From JAJACP01 sp964350245 (GTDB lineage Bacteria > Chlamydiota > Chlamydiia > Chlamydiales > JAAKFR01): a stretch of 5,891 nt of DNA. The DNA lies in NCBI GenBank assembly GCA_964350245.1, contig CAYGJC010000033.1:1-5891 (forward strand). Reading direction: 5' to 3'. The notes under the pieces are model-generated. The model worked only from the letters and a program-made list of their open reading frames with translations, did not search any database and was not told where the DNA came from. This document shows positions 1 to 5,891 of this stretch, piece by piece; position 1 is the first letter of the stretch, and each line of letters opens with the position of its first letter. The translations under genes were made by a program, and so were the position numbers.

Positions 1-530
1 GAGTGAAGCTGTTGTTGTTTTAAAATTCGAACAGCTTCCTCAAACGTCTCCTTATAAACAGTTAGAAGAGGACCATCCTCCTGTGGGAGGGGTTTATGAT
101 TTCTGATAAGATAATGAATTTTGCCCTTGATGAGTTGCAAACCCAATATTTCATTGGGATTATTTTCAGAGGGTTTTTCTCCGATGATGGAAATGTGGAT
201 TATGTCGACTGAAGCAGGGAATGATATGAATGAACTTTTACTTTCTTGTTTCGAATTGATTATTTCTAGCAAATAATTAGTACTTTTCACAATCAAAGGT
301 CTTGCTTTTTGAATATCTAATCTTCCTTTATACCTAAAAGTTATCTCAATCGAATTGATTTTCTTGTCGATTGTACATCCTCCCCCTGTTCCAACCACTT
401 GAAGGTCTTCTTTCCGCATCTGTTTTGCCAACTGAGAAAGAATACGATCAGATATCTTATCACACTCACCACGTGGGTCAGAGCAGCAGCTGAAAAAACA
501 TAACAAAACCAAATAGATAATAATTTTCAT
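1..530 (-). CDS. Predicted small lipoprotein, 5' part only (runs off the window), partner of the RHS gene
   Basis: I translated this by hand: the reading frame is open from an ATG at 530-528 to the window edge, giving 176 complete codons without a stop. The protein starts with a short positive n-region (K2), a hydrophobic stretch (about residues 3-13) and Cys15/Cys16, with FFSC as a loose lipobox. The position -3 residue is Phe rather than the usual Leu, so lipidation is likely but not certain. The mature part is mixed alpha/beta in character, with a Gly-rich GTGGGC segment at residues 47-52, a charged helix-like stretch at about 71-92 (LDIQKARPLIVKSTNYLLEI), and no further membrane segment. 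From memory it resembles small chlamydial lipoproteins with a G-rich loop followed by an 'EAR-LLV' helix, but I cannot name the family with certainty. The start is fixed by the signal sequence and by the one-base overlap with the upstream RHS stop. There is no good Shine-Dalgarno, so translational coupling is likely. Function unknown; an immunity, anchoring or export-helper role is inference from position only. Confidence 0.85.
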   Translation of the reverse strand, partial: MKIIIYLVLLCFFSCCSDPRGECDKISDRILSQLAKQMRKEDLQVVGTGGGCTIDKKINSIEITFRYKGRLDIQKARPLIVKSTNYLLEIINSKQESKSSFISFPASVDIIHISIIGEKPSENNPNEILGLQLIKGKIHYLIRNHKPLPQEDGPLLTVYKETFEEAVRILKQQQLH

Positions 531-532
531 TA
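528..532 (-). promoter_or_regulatory. TAATG stop/start overlap coupling the RHS gene to the lipoprotein gene
   Basis: Read on the minus strand, the RHS stop TAA (532-530) shares its last A with the lipoprotein ATG (530-528). The roughly 20 bases before the ATG hold no GGAG or similar purine run, only a weak AAAG. Terminating ribosomes would therefore be expected to restart on the second gene. This implies one transcript and a production ratio tied to the RHS protein. Confidence 0.85.
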
Positions 533-3500
533 GTTGGACAACAAATCTTTGTAGTAATTTACTTCAAACAAAATAGATTCTTCAAACGTTTTACTTTGAA
601 AAGAGTGGTCATGCAAGTCTGCAGTCGGATGCGAGGGTAACACTTTAATGGTATCACGATTTTTCCACCTCTCTTTCCACCTGATCCAGGGAATAGCATC
701 CCTCCAGAGATGCGCTTCATAATGCCTGACACTATGACAGAGATCCCGTGAAATATAATCTGCTGGTGCAATTGCCACCACCCGGATATTTTTTCTCCTC
801 TCTTCAGAATATTCGATCAGTGCTTGTTTGGTCGAGATCGCTCCTCCACTTGTACAAAAATGCAACAACAAAGAGTCAGGCACTTTATCAAATTGTTCAT
901 TCCAAGCCTGATGAATCACTCTAACAGCATCGGTAACGGTCCCCTGGTACCCCATCCAGCACCCCAGCAGGTCCACCATCGTATTACGCGATCCTCTATA
1001 CATACCATGAAGGTTATAACCTCCAGAAAGATCCGAAAGATGGATTAAGTTCTCCGTTGCTTGCTCTGGGATATTGCGTATCCCATTACAAAAACCAATC
1101 CACGCTCCTTCCGGAAGATCCGGACGTCCTGGCAGATTATAGATATGAGATTTATGGGTAAAGCTCGATTCAAATTGACTGAAATAGGGATCTATACGAT
1201 TGGCTCTCAATAGAGTGGAATAGGAAAGACCGGGAAAGTCTAAAGCATCCCAGTCGTACATATACTCTCTGAGTCCATAGAGGTCAAAGCGTGTTAGAGG
1301 ACAATTGGAAACGTAAGCATAGAGATTGGGTCCATTTTCTAGCCCCTCAGGATCTTGAGTAATCCACTTACCCAGAGCAGGAAAGTAGTATCGTCTACCA
1401 AAAAAGAGTAGGCCGGTCTCCTCTTCGACTCTTTTACTTGAAAAACGCCAAGGGGAAAGGGTGCCTCCTGTTAACTCTTCCCCAAAAGCAGTGTACCGAT
1501 AGCTTTCAATGGCCTGTTGGGCCTTAGGATCGACCAAGGCAACCACACACCCTCTGTGGTCATGGATCGGCACATATGTTTTTCCCTTTAACTCATAAAG
1601 GACAGCCGCGCCAATTTCCGCGCCAAGACCTTCTCCTAATACACGCAGTTGCTCAATTGTATCTCGGTCAGAAAAAGCGCCGATTTCATTGTCTCCATCC
1701 CAGAGATAGCGCTCTGAATGAATCTGTTTGCCTTTGGAAAAGACCTGTTTGCAAAGACGACGATGAAAGGGATCATAGGTGTATTCGACACGCTGAGTGC
1801 CTTTTTCAAGAGTAATGAGTCTGTCTTGGGTATCATAGGTATAGTGCCACTCACCATCAAAAACCAGGTTGCCATCTAGATCATATTCATAGGCTGTACG
1901 GCCATCATGTAGGGTTTGACAGAGTGCGTTGACTTCGTGAGGAAACTCATCCTTTTGCAAGCGGTTATGAAGAGAATCAAACTGATAGGAGTGCTCATTT
2001 TCTGAAATGAGTTGATTGTGATCGTCATACTTATAAGAACACTCTACCTTACCTAAAGAATCTTCGTAGGTGTAATGAAGTAAATTCCCGTTTGGATCAT
2101 ACGCTTTTTCGGAAAATTGCGCTTGATAGTAGGGCGATTCAAAAACTTGCCAACGCGAAAGAGGATCTCTGTTAATGGAGATCTGACCAAGCTGATGAGG
2201 TAAAGTGGCTAGGTTGAAGTTTCCCTGGAGGTCTCTTTGTTCATAGACAAAATGTGCATTATGACGGCTGGCTGCGTGCAAATAAGCGCCCTGATAAGCG
2301 TATTCGATGGAAGAGGTATCAGGAAGGGTTAAGGTAACTCTTCTTCCTTGTGTGTCGAAGCTGTTTAGTACTTTTAACCCATTGGCAAGTGTTTCTTCTT
2401 CCATGTCACCAAGTGCATTGTAAGCACGTGTGGTTTTCTTCTTCGTAACTGCATCATAAATAGTAATCGGTCGATCGTTCGAATCATAGAGATAGCGATA
2501 GTCAAAATCAGAAGAGAAATAGCGTGCGAGTCTCCCTAGATCATCCCATTCGTGATGGATCTCAACACCACTTGGTTTTTTTATTGTGGCAAGACGCCCC
2601 CTTGCATCGTAGAGATATTGAGTCTCTTTTTCACCAGCTTCAACAAAGCACTCAAGACGCCCCATAGGCCCGTACTCCCATTGGTGCGAAATCGTTTTGA
2701 GCGGGGTTGTTCCATCAAAGACTATGTGACTCAACTGTATGAGCTTTCCATTTTTATTGTAGTGATTTAGAGACTGAGAGATGATTTTACCGCTTCGGTT
2801 GAGCTTGCGTATTTCCGACTCCCTACCACGTGTGTCATAAACACGTACTGTTTGAATGCCATTTGGATCAGTATTTGTTTCTGTATGCTCTTTGCCATAT
2901 TTGTAGGTGTAGGTTGTGCCAAAGCCTAGAGGATTTTTCTCTGAAAGAGGCTTCCCAAACGTATTATAAAGTGTCTCATACGCGCCCTTGGAATTGATGA
3001 GGTGCGTTCGGTTTCCTGAAGCATCGTAGGCGTATTCTTCTTCAAATTGCAGTTTCCCAGAACTGTCTAGAATTTGTTTTGCTATGACCCGGCCTGCATT
3101 GTCGTAGGTCTCAATGATTTGATAGTCTCCATTATCCGTTCTCGTTAGACGACCCAGAGAGTCATAGGCATAAGATGTCTTTTTGGTATCTGTCTGCTCA
3201 GCAATTTTCCTGCCACAAAAATCATATGTAAACGTGGTTGTGACTCCCTCACCATCGGTTTCAGATAACCGGCAAAAGGGAGAGTAAGTAGATTGAGTGG
3301 TTTTGAGAACCTCTCCAGCAGAAGAGTAGACAGTTATATCTGTGGGGCGATCAAAAAGATCATAAGTATAGACTGATTTGGCTCCGTTCTTATCGACATG
3401 AGTGGCTATGGTGCCTGTAGAATTGTAAGTGAAATGCTCCTCTCGTCCATCAGGGTAATAGATCGCAGTAGGCTTACCTTGAAAATTGTAGGTGGTGCAG

Positions 3501-5710
3501 GTTTCATACCCTTCTCCATCGATTTTTTTGGTGGCATTACCTAAAACATCGTATTCATTCTTCTCAATGGAACCATCTGGATGGTAGACTGTGGTCACTC
3601 TACCCAGTACATCGTATTCAAAGCAGGTTTCATTTCCGCACGCATCTGTTTCTGCTATTAGCTGCCCAAGACGGTCATATTTTTTCTCAATCGTAAGAGT
3701 AGATCCATCGGCTTGCCGATCCGAGATGCGTATGGGGCGGTTTGCTTGGTCGTAAACGATCTCTTTGTACTGGTCTGGATTCGGCCCTGTAATCGAAGTG
3801 AGGTTATGATTGGCATCATAAGTAAAAGAGGTGCAATTCCCTAGAGGATCGGTAGTGGAGGCCAGTCGCTCTTGATCGTCATAAGTATTGTGGATTGTGT
3901 AGCTGTATTGGTTACTTGCATCATAGTGCTTTTCTCTCAGTATTTTGCCAAAAGGTGCATAGGTATAGATGACTTTTTTAAGGAGTATTTCTTGACCAGT
4001 TGCATCGATTGTTTTTTCCAAAACCTCTTCAGGGAGTCCATAACAGGGAAGACTTTGCTTAGGCCTGACCTCAGTTATTCTCCTATAGGTGACACCCTCG
4101 AGATCGTCTTCATCTAGGCTTGAGCCATCGTCTTGGATGGTTTTGATGCAAATAGCGCAGTCATCGTAAGTGTGAAATGTGCGTTTTACAATCTTATCTG
4201 CGTCGTAGACGAGCTCAGCTGTAAGCAAATTTGTACCAGGGCGATAGTGAAAGCGTGAGACAACACCTTCTCGATCACTTTCTGAAAGTTTAAGGTTGAA
4301 GCCATCTTCTGAATAGGTACGTTTAACGGTATGCCATGCTTTGCCATCTCCTATTCTCTCCTCAACGGGGTTTTGGTTTGCATCGTATGCATATTCAGTG
4401 ATGCGCACAGGGGTATCTTGTGCGTCAACAATCGTTTTACGCACACAGTTTCCTGTAGCAGCATCCCAGTCCATGCGTTCTGCCCGATAGACTTTGTGGT
4501 TGTCAATGGTTACAATCGATTGAAGACGTTTGTTTGGATCAAAATGGTAATCAGTCATGTTGCCTTCGGCATCAATGACTTGAGTCATATAACTTAGATA
4601 AATATAACGTCCAATGGGATGCATTTCACCTTTGGGACCAACAGGAGCATACTGGGCAGCTACCTTGCCCTCGGTATTGTATTCTGTTTTGAGAACTCTT
4701 CCCTCGGGTTTATCAATTCGGTTGATCCATTGATTTTGGTAGTTATAGAAAACAGAGGGTTTATTTGGGGTGTTTACTGAATGGAGCAAGATAGGTGTTG
4801 AGCCTTGATGATGCATCGAGGCTTGCCTTCCATCGCTTCCGGTAACACGAATTCCCCGAACATCCTCTCGCTTATCTTTATCGTAGTGAAAAACGATGGA
4901 ACCCAAGACCTTGGTCTTGTTTGCATTATAAGCCGTAATCGTCTCAATCAGAGGGAGCTTGGGATACAGTTTGGTCTTTTTCCATCCCGTATAGGTGTAC
5001 CTAATTACATTCCCATTCGGCCTGATCTCTTCTTGAATAGGAAGCGGGTAGGGAGTCCAAATATCAGGCCAGTACCAGATGGATTGAAGATTAAATCCCC
5101 GACGATGAGTTTCTGTAATGATCGACATCCAGGGAAACTTAGCGGTCTCGAAAAAACGAATTCGTCCACTTCCGTCTGTGGCTTTACCCACCCAACGAAA
5201 GATATCTTTCTCTTTCTTGTCTCGAGCTTTGCGGTAGTAGATTTTGGTATTTAAAGGGTGAGATTGACCCGTTGGATTAAAATTAGCATACCCGCTTGGA
5301 ACATCGAATGTAAAACAACCGGGTTCACCTGAGGGTTTGTAACTCGTAATACTGCCATCAAATTCACCCAGTGAGGCAAAAATATCCTGGTCTGACAATT
5401 CAAAATTAGCAACTAGAAAAGACTCAGGGTTATAACGCCACCCTCCAGAACGTGGTTCATAAACGCCTGTGTGGCTATAAAACCTCCGTACAGACAGAGG
5501 TTCTGCTCCTGCAACAACAAGATCTGCTTCTTCTTCGATTAGGTCGCCCGTAACAGGGTTTACGTTTGGGGTAATCTTATAGGGAGTGGAGGTTTGGAAA
5601 TAGTTTTCCCTAGTTTTCACATCCTTTCGCTGTGTCATCTGAGGAATTGGGAATGGCTCCTCTGCACAGAGCGGATAAAAAAGTAATAGAAGGACAACAA
5701 TCCGTTTCAT
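530..5710 (-). CDS. Secreted RHS/YD-repeat protein with a C-terminal DUF687-like hydrolase tip
   Basis: Complete 1726-residue protein, roughly 195 kDa. Residues 1-16 look like a Sec signal peptide (K2-R3, hydrophobic VVLLLLFYPL, likely cleavage after Ala16). Residues about 51-80 (NPVTGDL...PLSVRRFYS) match the DUF6531-type entry segment of RHS proteins. Residues 81-335 form a less repetitive beta-rich region. From about 340 to 1325 come roughly 35 YD-type repeats at about 20-residue spacing, for example EYDVLGRVTTV (699) and LYDARGRLATI (1033). Residues about 1378-1480 are the RHS-associated core, ending in RRYYFPALGKWITQDPEG and FDLYGL. Residues 1481-1726 are a DUF687-like domain. Known RHS proteins fold into a closed beta-shell that holds the C-terminal domain, often a toxin, and many cleave themselves at the end of the core; whether this one does is inference. 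The start is supported by the signal peptide and a GGAG seven bases upstream. There is no frameshift or internal stop. No PAAR, VgrG-binding or transmembrane domain is seen, so export is probably by Sec followed by an unknown outer-membrane step. It could instead be an adhesin or surface protein. Confidence 0.96.
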   Translation of the reverse strand: MKRIVVLLLLFYPLCAEEPFPIPQMTQRKDVKTRENYFQTSTPYKITPNVNPVTGDLIEEEADLVVAGAEPLSVRRFYSHTGVYEPRSGGWRYNPESFLVANFELSDQDIFASLGEFDGSITSYKPSGEPGCFTFDVPSGYANFNPTGQSHPLNTKIYYRKARDKKEKDIFRWVGKATDGSGRIRFFETAKFPWMSIITETHRRGFNLQSIWYWPDIWTPYPLPIQEEIRPNGNVIRYTYTGWKKTKLYPKLPLIETITAYNANKTKVLGSIVFHYDKDKREDVRGIRVTGSDGRQASMHHQGSTPILLHSVNTPNKPSVFYNYQNQWINRIDKPEGRVLKTEYNTEGKVAAQYAPVGPKGEMHPIGRYIYLSYMTQVIDAEGNMTDYHFDPNKRLQSIVTIDNHKVYRAERMDWDAATGNCVRKTIVDAQDTPVRITEYAYDANQNPVEERIGDGKAWHTVKRTYSEDGFNLKLSESDREGVVSRFHYRPGTNLLTAELVYDADKIVKRTFHTYDDCAICIKTIQDDGSSLDEDDLEGVTYRRITEVRPKQSLPCYGLPEEVLEKTIDATGQEILLKKVIYTYAPFGKILREKHYDASNQYSYTIHNTYDDQERLASTTDPLGNCTSFTYDANHNLTSITGPNPDQYKEIVYDQANRPIRISDRQADGSTLTIEKKYDRLGQLIAETDACGNETCFEYDVLGRVTTVYHPDGSIEKNEYDVLGNATKKIDGEGYETCTTYNFQGKPTAIYYPDGREEHFTYNSTGTIATHVDKNGAKSVYTYDLFDRPTDITVYSSAGEVLKTTQSTYSPFCRLSETDGEGVTTTFTYDFCGRKIAEQTDTKKTSYAYDSLGRLTRTDNGDYQIIETYDNAGRVIAKQILDSSGKLQFEEEYAYDASGNRTHLINSKGAYETLYNTFGKPLSEKNPLGFGTTYTYKYGKEHTETNTDPNGIQTVRVYDTRGRESEIRKLNRSGKIISQSLNHYNKNGKLIQLSHIVFDGTTPLKTISHQWEYGPMGRLECFVEAGEKETQYLYDARGRLATIKKPSGVEIHHEWDDLGRLARYFSSDFDYRYLYDSNDRPITIYDAVTKKKTTRAYNALGDMEEETLANGLKVLNSFDTQGRRVTLTLPDTSSIEYAYQGAYLHAASRHNAHFVYEQRDLQGNFNLATLPHQLGQISINRDPLSRWQVFESPYYQAQFSEKAYDPNGNLLHYTYEDSLGKVECSYKYDDHNQLISENEHSYQFDSLHNRLQKDEFPHEVNALCQTLHDGRTAYEYDLDGNLVFDGEWHYTYDTQDRLITLEKGTQRVEYTYDPFHRRLCKQVFSKGKQIHSERYLWDGDNEIGAFSDRDTIEQLRVLGEGLGAEIGAAVLYELKGKTYVPIHDHRGCVVALVDPKAQQAIESYRYTAFGEELTGGTLSPWRFSSKRVEEETGLLFFGRRYYFPALGKWITQDPEGLENGPNLYAYVSNCPLTRFDLYGLREYMYDWDALDFPGLSYSTLLRANRIDPYFSQFESSFTHKSHIYNLPGRPDLPEGAWIGFCNGIRNIPEQATENLIHLSDLSGGYNLHGMYRGSRNTMVDLLGCWMGYQGTVTDAVRVIHQAWNEQFDKVPDSLLLHFCTSGGAISTKQALIEYSEERRKNIRVVAIAPADYISRDLCHSVRHYEAHLWRDAIPWIRWKERWKNRDTIKVLPSHPTADLHDHSFQSKTFEESILFEVNYYKDLLSN
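533..1270 (-). other. DUF687-like C-terminal tip, predicted alpha/beta-hydrolase fold
   Basis: Residues 1481-1726 follow the RHS core and contain no YD repeats. Segments that I recall from chlamydial DUF687 proteins are present in order: IGFCNGIRN (1538-1546), the LSGGYNLHGMYRG stretch (1561-1573), MVDLLGCWMGYQGTVTDAVR, the strand-turn LLLHFCTSGGA (1614-1624), RRKNIRVVAIAPADYI (about 1638-1653), VRHYEAHLWRDAIP, and SHPTADLHDHSFQSKTF. The turn C-T-S-G-G sits after a hydrophobic strand like a nucleophile elbow, so Ser1621 is the likely nucleophile. Asp1671 and His1702 are in suitable positions to complete a triad. Substrate unknown; a lipase, esterase or acyltransferase-type activity would be guesswork. 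The domain is full length up to the stop codon that overlaps the next gene. Confidence 0.75.
1271..1579 (-). other. RHS repeat-associated core domain, with candidate self-cleavage site
   Basis: Residues about 1378-1480 follow the RHS core pattern: YVPIHDHRG, SYRYTAFGE, SPWRFSSKR, ETGLLFFGRRYYFPALGKW, DPEGLENGPNLYAYVSN and FDLYGL. In RHS effectors and Tc-toxin C subunits, aspartates in the two DPxG motifs act as an aspartyl protease that cuts just after the final Leu. Here the first motif is DPEG (Asp1453) and the second is DLYGL (Asp1476). Both aspartates are kept, but the second Pro is Leu. The 19 residues between the motifs are within the usual range. Cleavage after Leu1480 is therefore plausible but unproven. 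Confidence 0.9.
1736..4693 (-). repeat. YD (RHS) repeat array at protein level
   Basis: Residues about 340-1325 carry about 35 degenerate copies of the RHS unit, roughly x-Y-D-x-x-G-R-L-x-x-x followed by a short strand and a G or P-x-G turn, with a period of about 20-21 residues. The most regular block lies at residues 606-877, where tyrosines of successive units recur about every 20-21 residues (609, 630, 652, 677, 698, 719, 740, 761, 782). Units are well diverged at DNA level, so this is an old protein repeat and not a recent tandem duplication. In solved RHS and Tc-toxin BC structures such strands spiral into a hollow shell. Confidence 0.93.
5663..5710 (-). other. Signal peptide of the RHS protein
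   Basis: Residues 1-16 have two basic residues (K2, R3), an uninterrupted hydrophobic core from Val5 to Leu10 continuing to Leu14, and a small residue (Ala16) before an acidic, polar mature start (EEPFPIP). This is typical of signal peptidase I substrates, although Leu at -3 is not ideal. Cys15 could suggest a lipoprotein, but the residues before it (Y-P-L) do not form a lipobox, so a Sec/SPI signal is preferred. Confidence 0.75.
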
Positions 5711-5891
5711 CTCTTTTCTCCATTGAGCAACTGAATGAAGGATAGGTTTAAAGAATTGTTAGATTTTTGTTAAGAAAAATAAGTTATCAAAAGCAGATGT
5801 ACGCCATTTTGGTAAGGATCACTTAGAGAGGCAGTTCCTAAGAAGGCGCGCATAGTGTGGAGCGAACTTCTTTTGGGTAATCGCCCAGTGA
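5711..5891 (-). other. Leader region upstream of the RHS gene; no confident gene
   Basis: The last roughly 100 bases before the RHS start are AT-rich and likely hold the promoter. Weak candidates are TTGATA (5790-5785) and TTAACA (5773-5768) as -35 elements, the latter followed after 17 bases by TAAACC (5750-5745). None is convincing. Further upstream, one minus-strand frame is open from the window edge to TGA at 5821-5819 and could be the last 23 codons of a preceding gene (ends ARLLRNCLSK). One plus-strand frame is also open from 5816 to the edge. Neither is recognisable and both are short enough to be chance. AAGAAG (5840-5845) and CTTCTT (5867-5872), with inner CGC/GCG, could pair as an imperfect hairpin, but there is no T-run to make it a terminator. 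Confidence 0.35.
5718..5721 (-). promoter_or_regulatory. Shine-Dalgarno of the RHS gene
   Basis: On the minus strand GGAG lies seven bases before the ATG at 5710-5708 (GGAGAAAAGAGATG), an ideal spacing. It decides the start. A second ATG at 5723-5721 overlaps the motif but is out of frame with the RHS gene. Confidence 0.85.

Noticed and set aside
559..771. Minus-strand open frame of 70 codons inside the DUF687-like tip
   Set aside because: Same strand but out of frame with the tip, whose own frame carries the recognisable motifs through this region.
4331..4597. Plus-strand open frame of 88 codons with hydrophobic, Cys/Val-rich protein
   Set aside because: Antisense to well-conserved YD repeats. 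The hydrophobic look arises from the reverse complement of repeat codons, and nothing supports translation.
1736..4693. CRISPR or recent DNA tandem repeats suggested by recurring 'catag' and 'tcgta' words
   Set aside because: The words are codons for the repeated Tyr-Asp pairs. Spacing and flanks vary and the array is a continuous reading frame.
4805..5254. Plus-strand open frame of 149 codons
   Set aside because: It lies wholly opposite the N-terminal part of the RHS gene, has no recognisable domain and its composition follows from the complementary coding strand.
5664..5668. Cys15 of the RHS protein as a lipoprotein attachment site
   Set aside because: The preceding residues Y-P-L do not fit a lipobox, and cleavage after Ala16 explains the sequence better.
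5745..5790. Sigma-70-like elements TTGATA or TTAACA upstream of the RHS gene
   Set aside because: No matching -10 box of good quality at proper spacing. In AT-rich sequence such matches are expected by chance.
5840..5872. Imperfect inverted repeat AAGAAG/CTTCTT with inner CGC/GCG
   Set aside because: Loop is long, the stem is interrupted and no T-run follows on either strand, so it is not a supported terminator or regulatory hairpin.

Overview
The window reads almost entirely on the minus strand. It holds one complete giant gene (530-5710, 1726 codons) and the start of a second gene (530 to beyond position 1) whose ATG overlaps the first gene's stop codon by one base. No RNA gene, insertion sequence, CRISPR array or convincing terminator was seen.

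The giant gene encodes a secreted RHS/YD-repeat protein. In order it has a Sec-type signal peptide, a DUF6531-like entry segment, about 1000 residues of degenerate YD repeats, a C-terminal RHS-associated core, and a separate 246-residue tip. The tip resembles DUF687, a family that I know from memory as chlamydial and often fused to RHS proteins. It has the layout of an alpha/beta-hydrolase, with a probable Ser-Asp-His triad. The lineage signal (DUF687 tip, style of the N-terminal segment, moderate GC, lipoprotein partner) points to an environmental member of the Chlamydiae (Simkania/Waddlia/Parachlamydia type). This is inference from recalled family patterns; no database search was run.

Layout in the direction of transcription (high to low coordinates): 5891-5711 is a leader with no confident gene, ending in a clear Shine-Dalgarno just before the RHS start; 5710-530 is the RHS-DUF687 gene; 530-1 encodes the first 176 residues of a small predicted lipoprotein, cut by the window edge.

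The TAATG junction and the lack of a good ribosome-binding site before the lipoprotein suggest that the two products are made together. The working hypothesis is an exported RHS shell that encases and may release an enzymatic tip, paired with an envelope lipoprotein acting as immunity factor, anchor or chaperone. The sequence supports the architecture and the coupling. The toxin/partner roles remain inferred.
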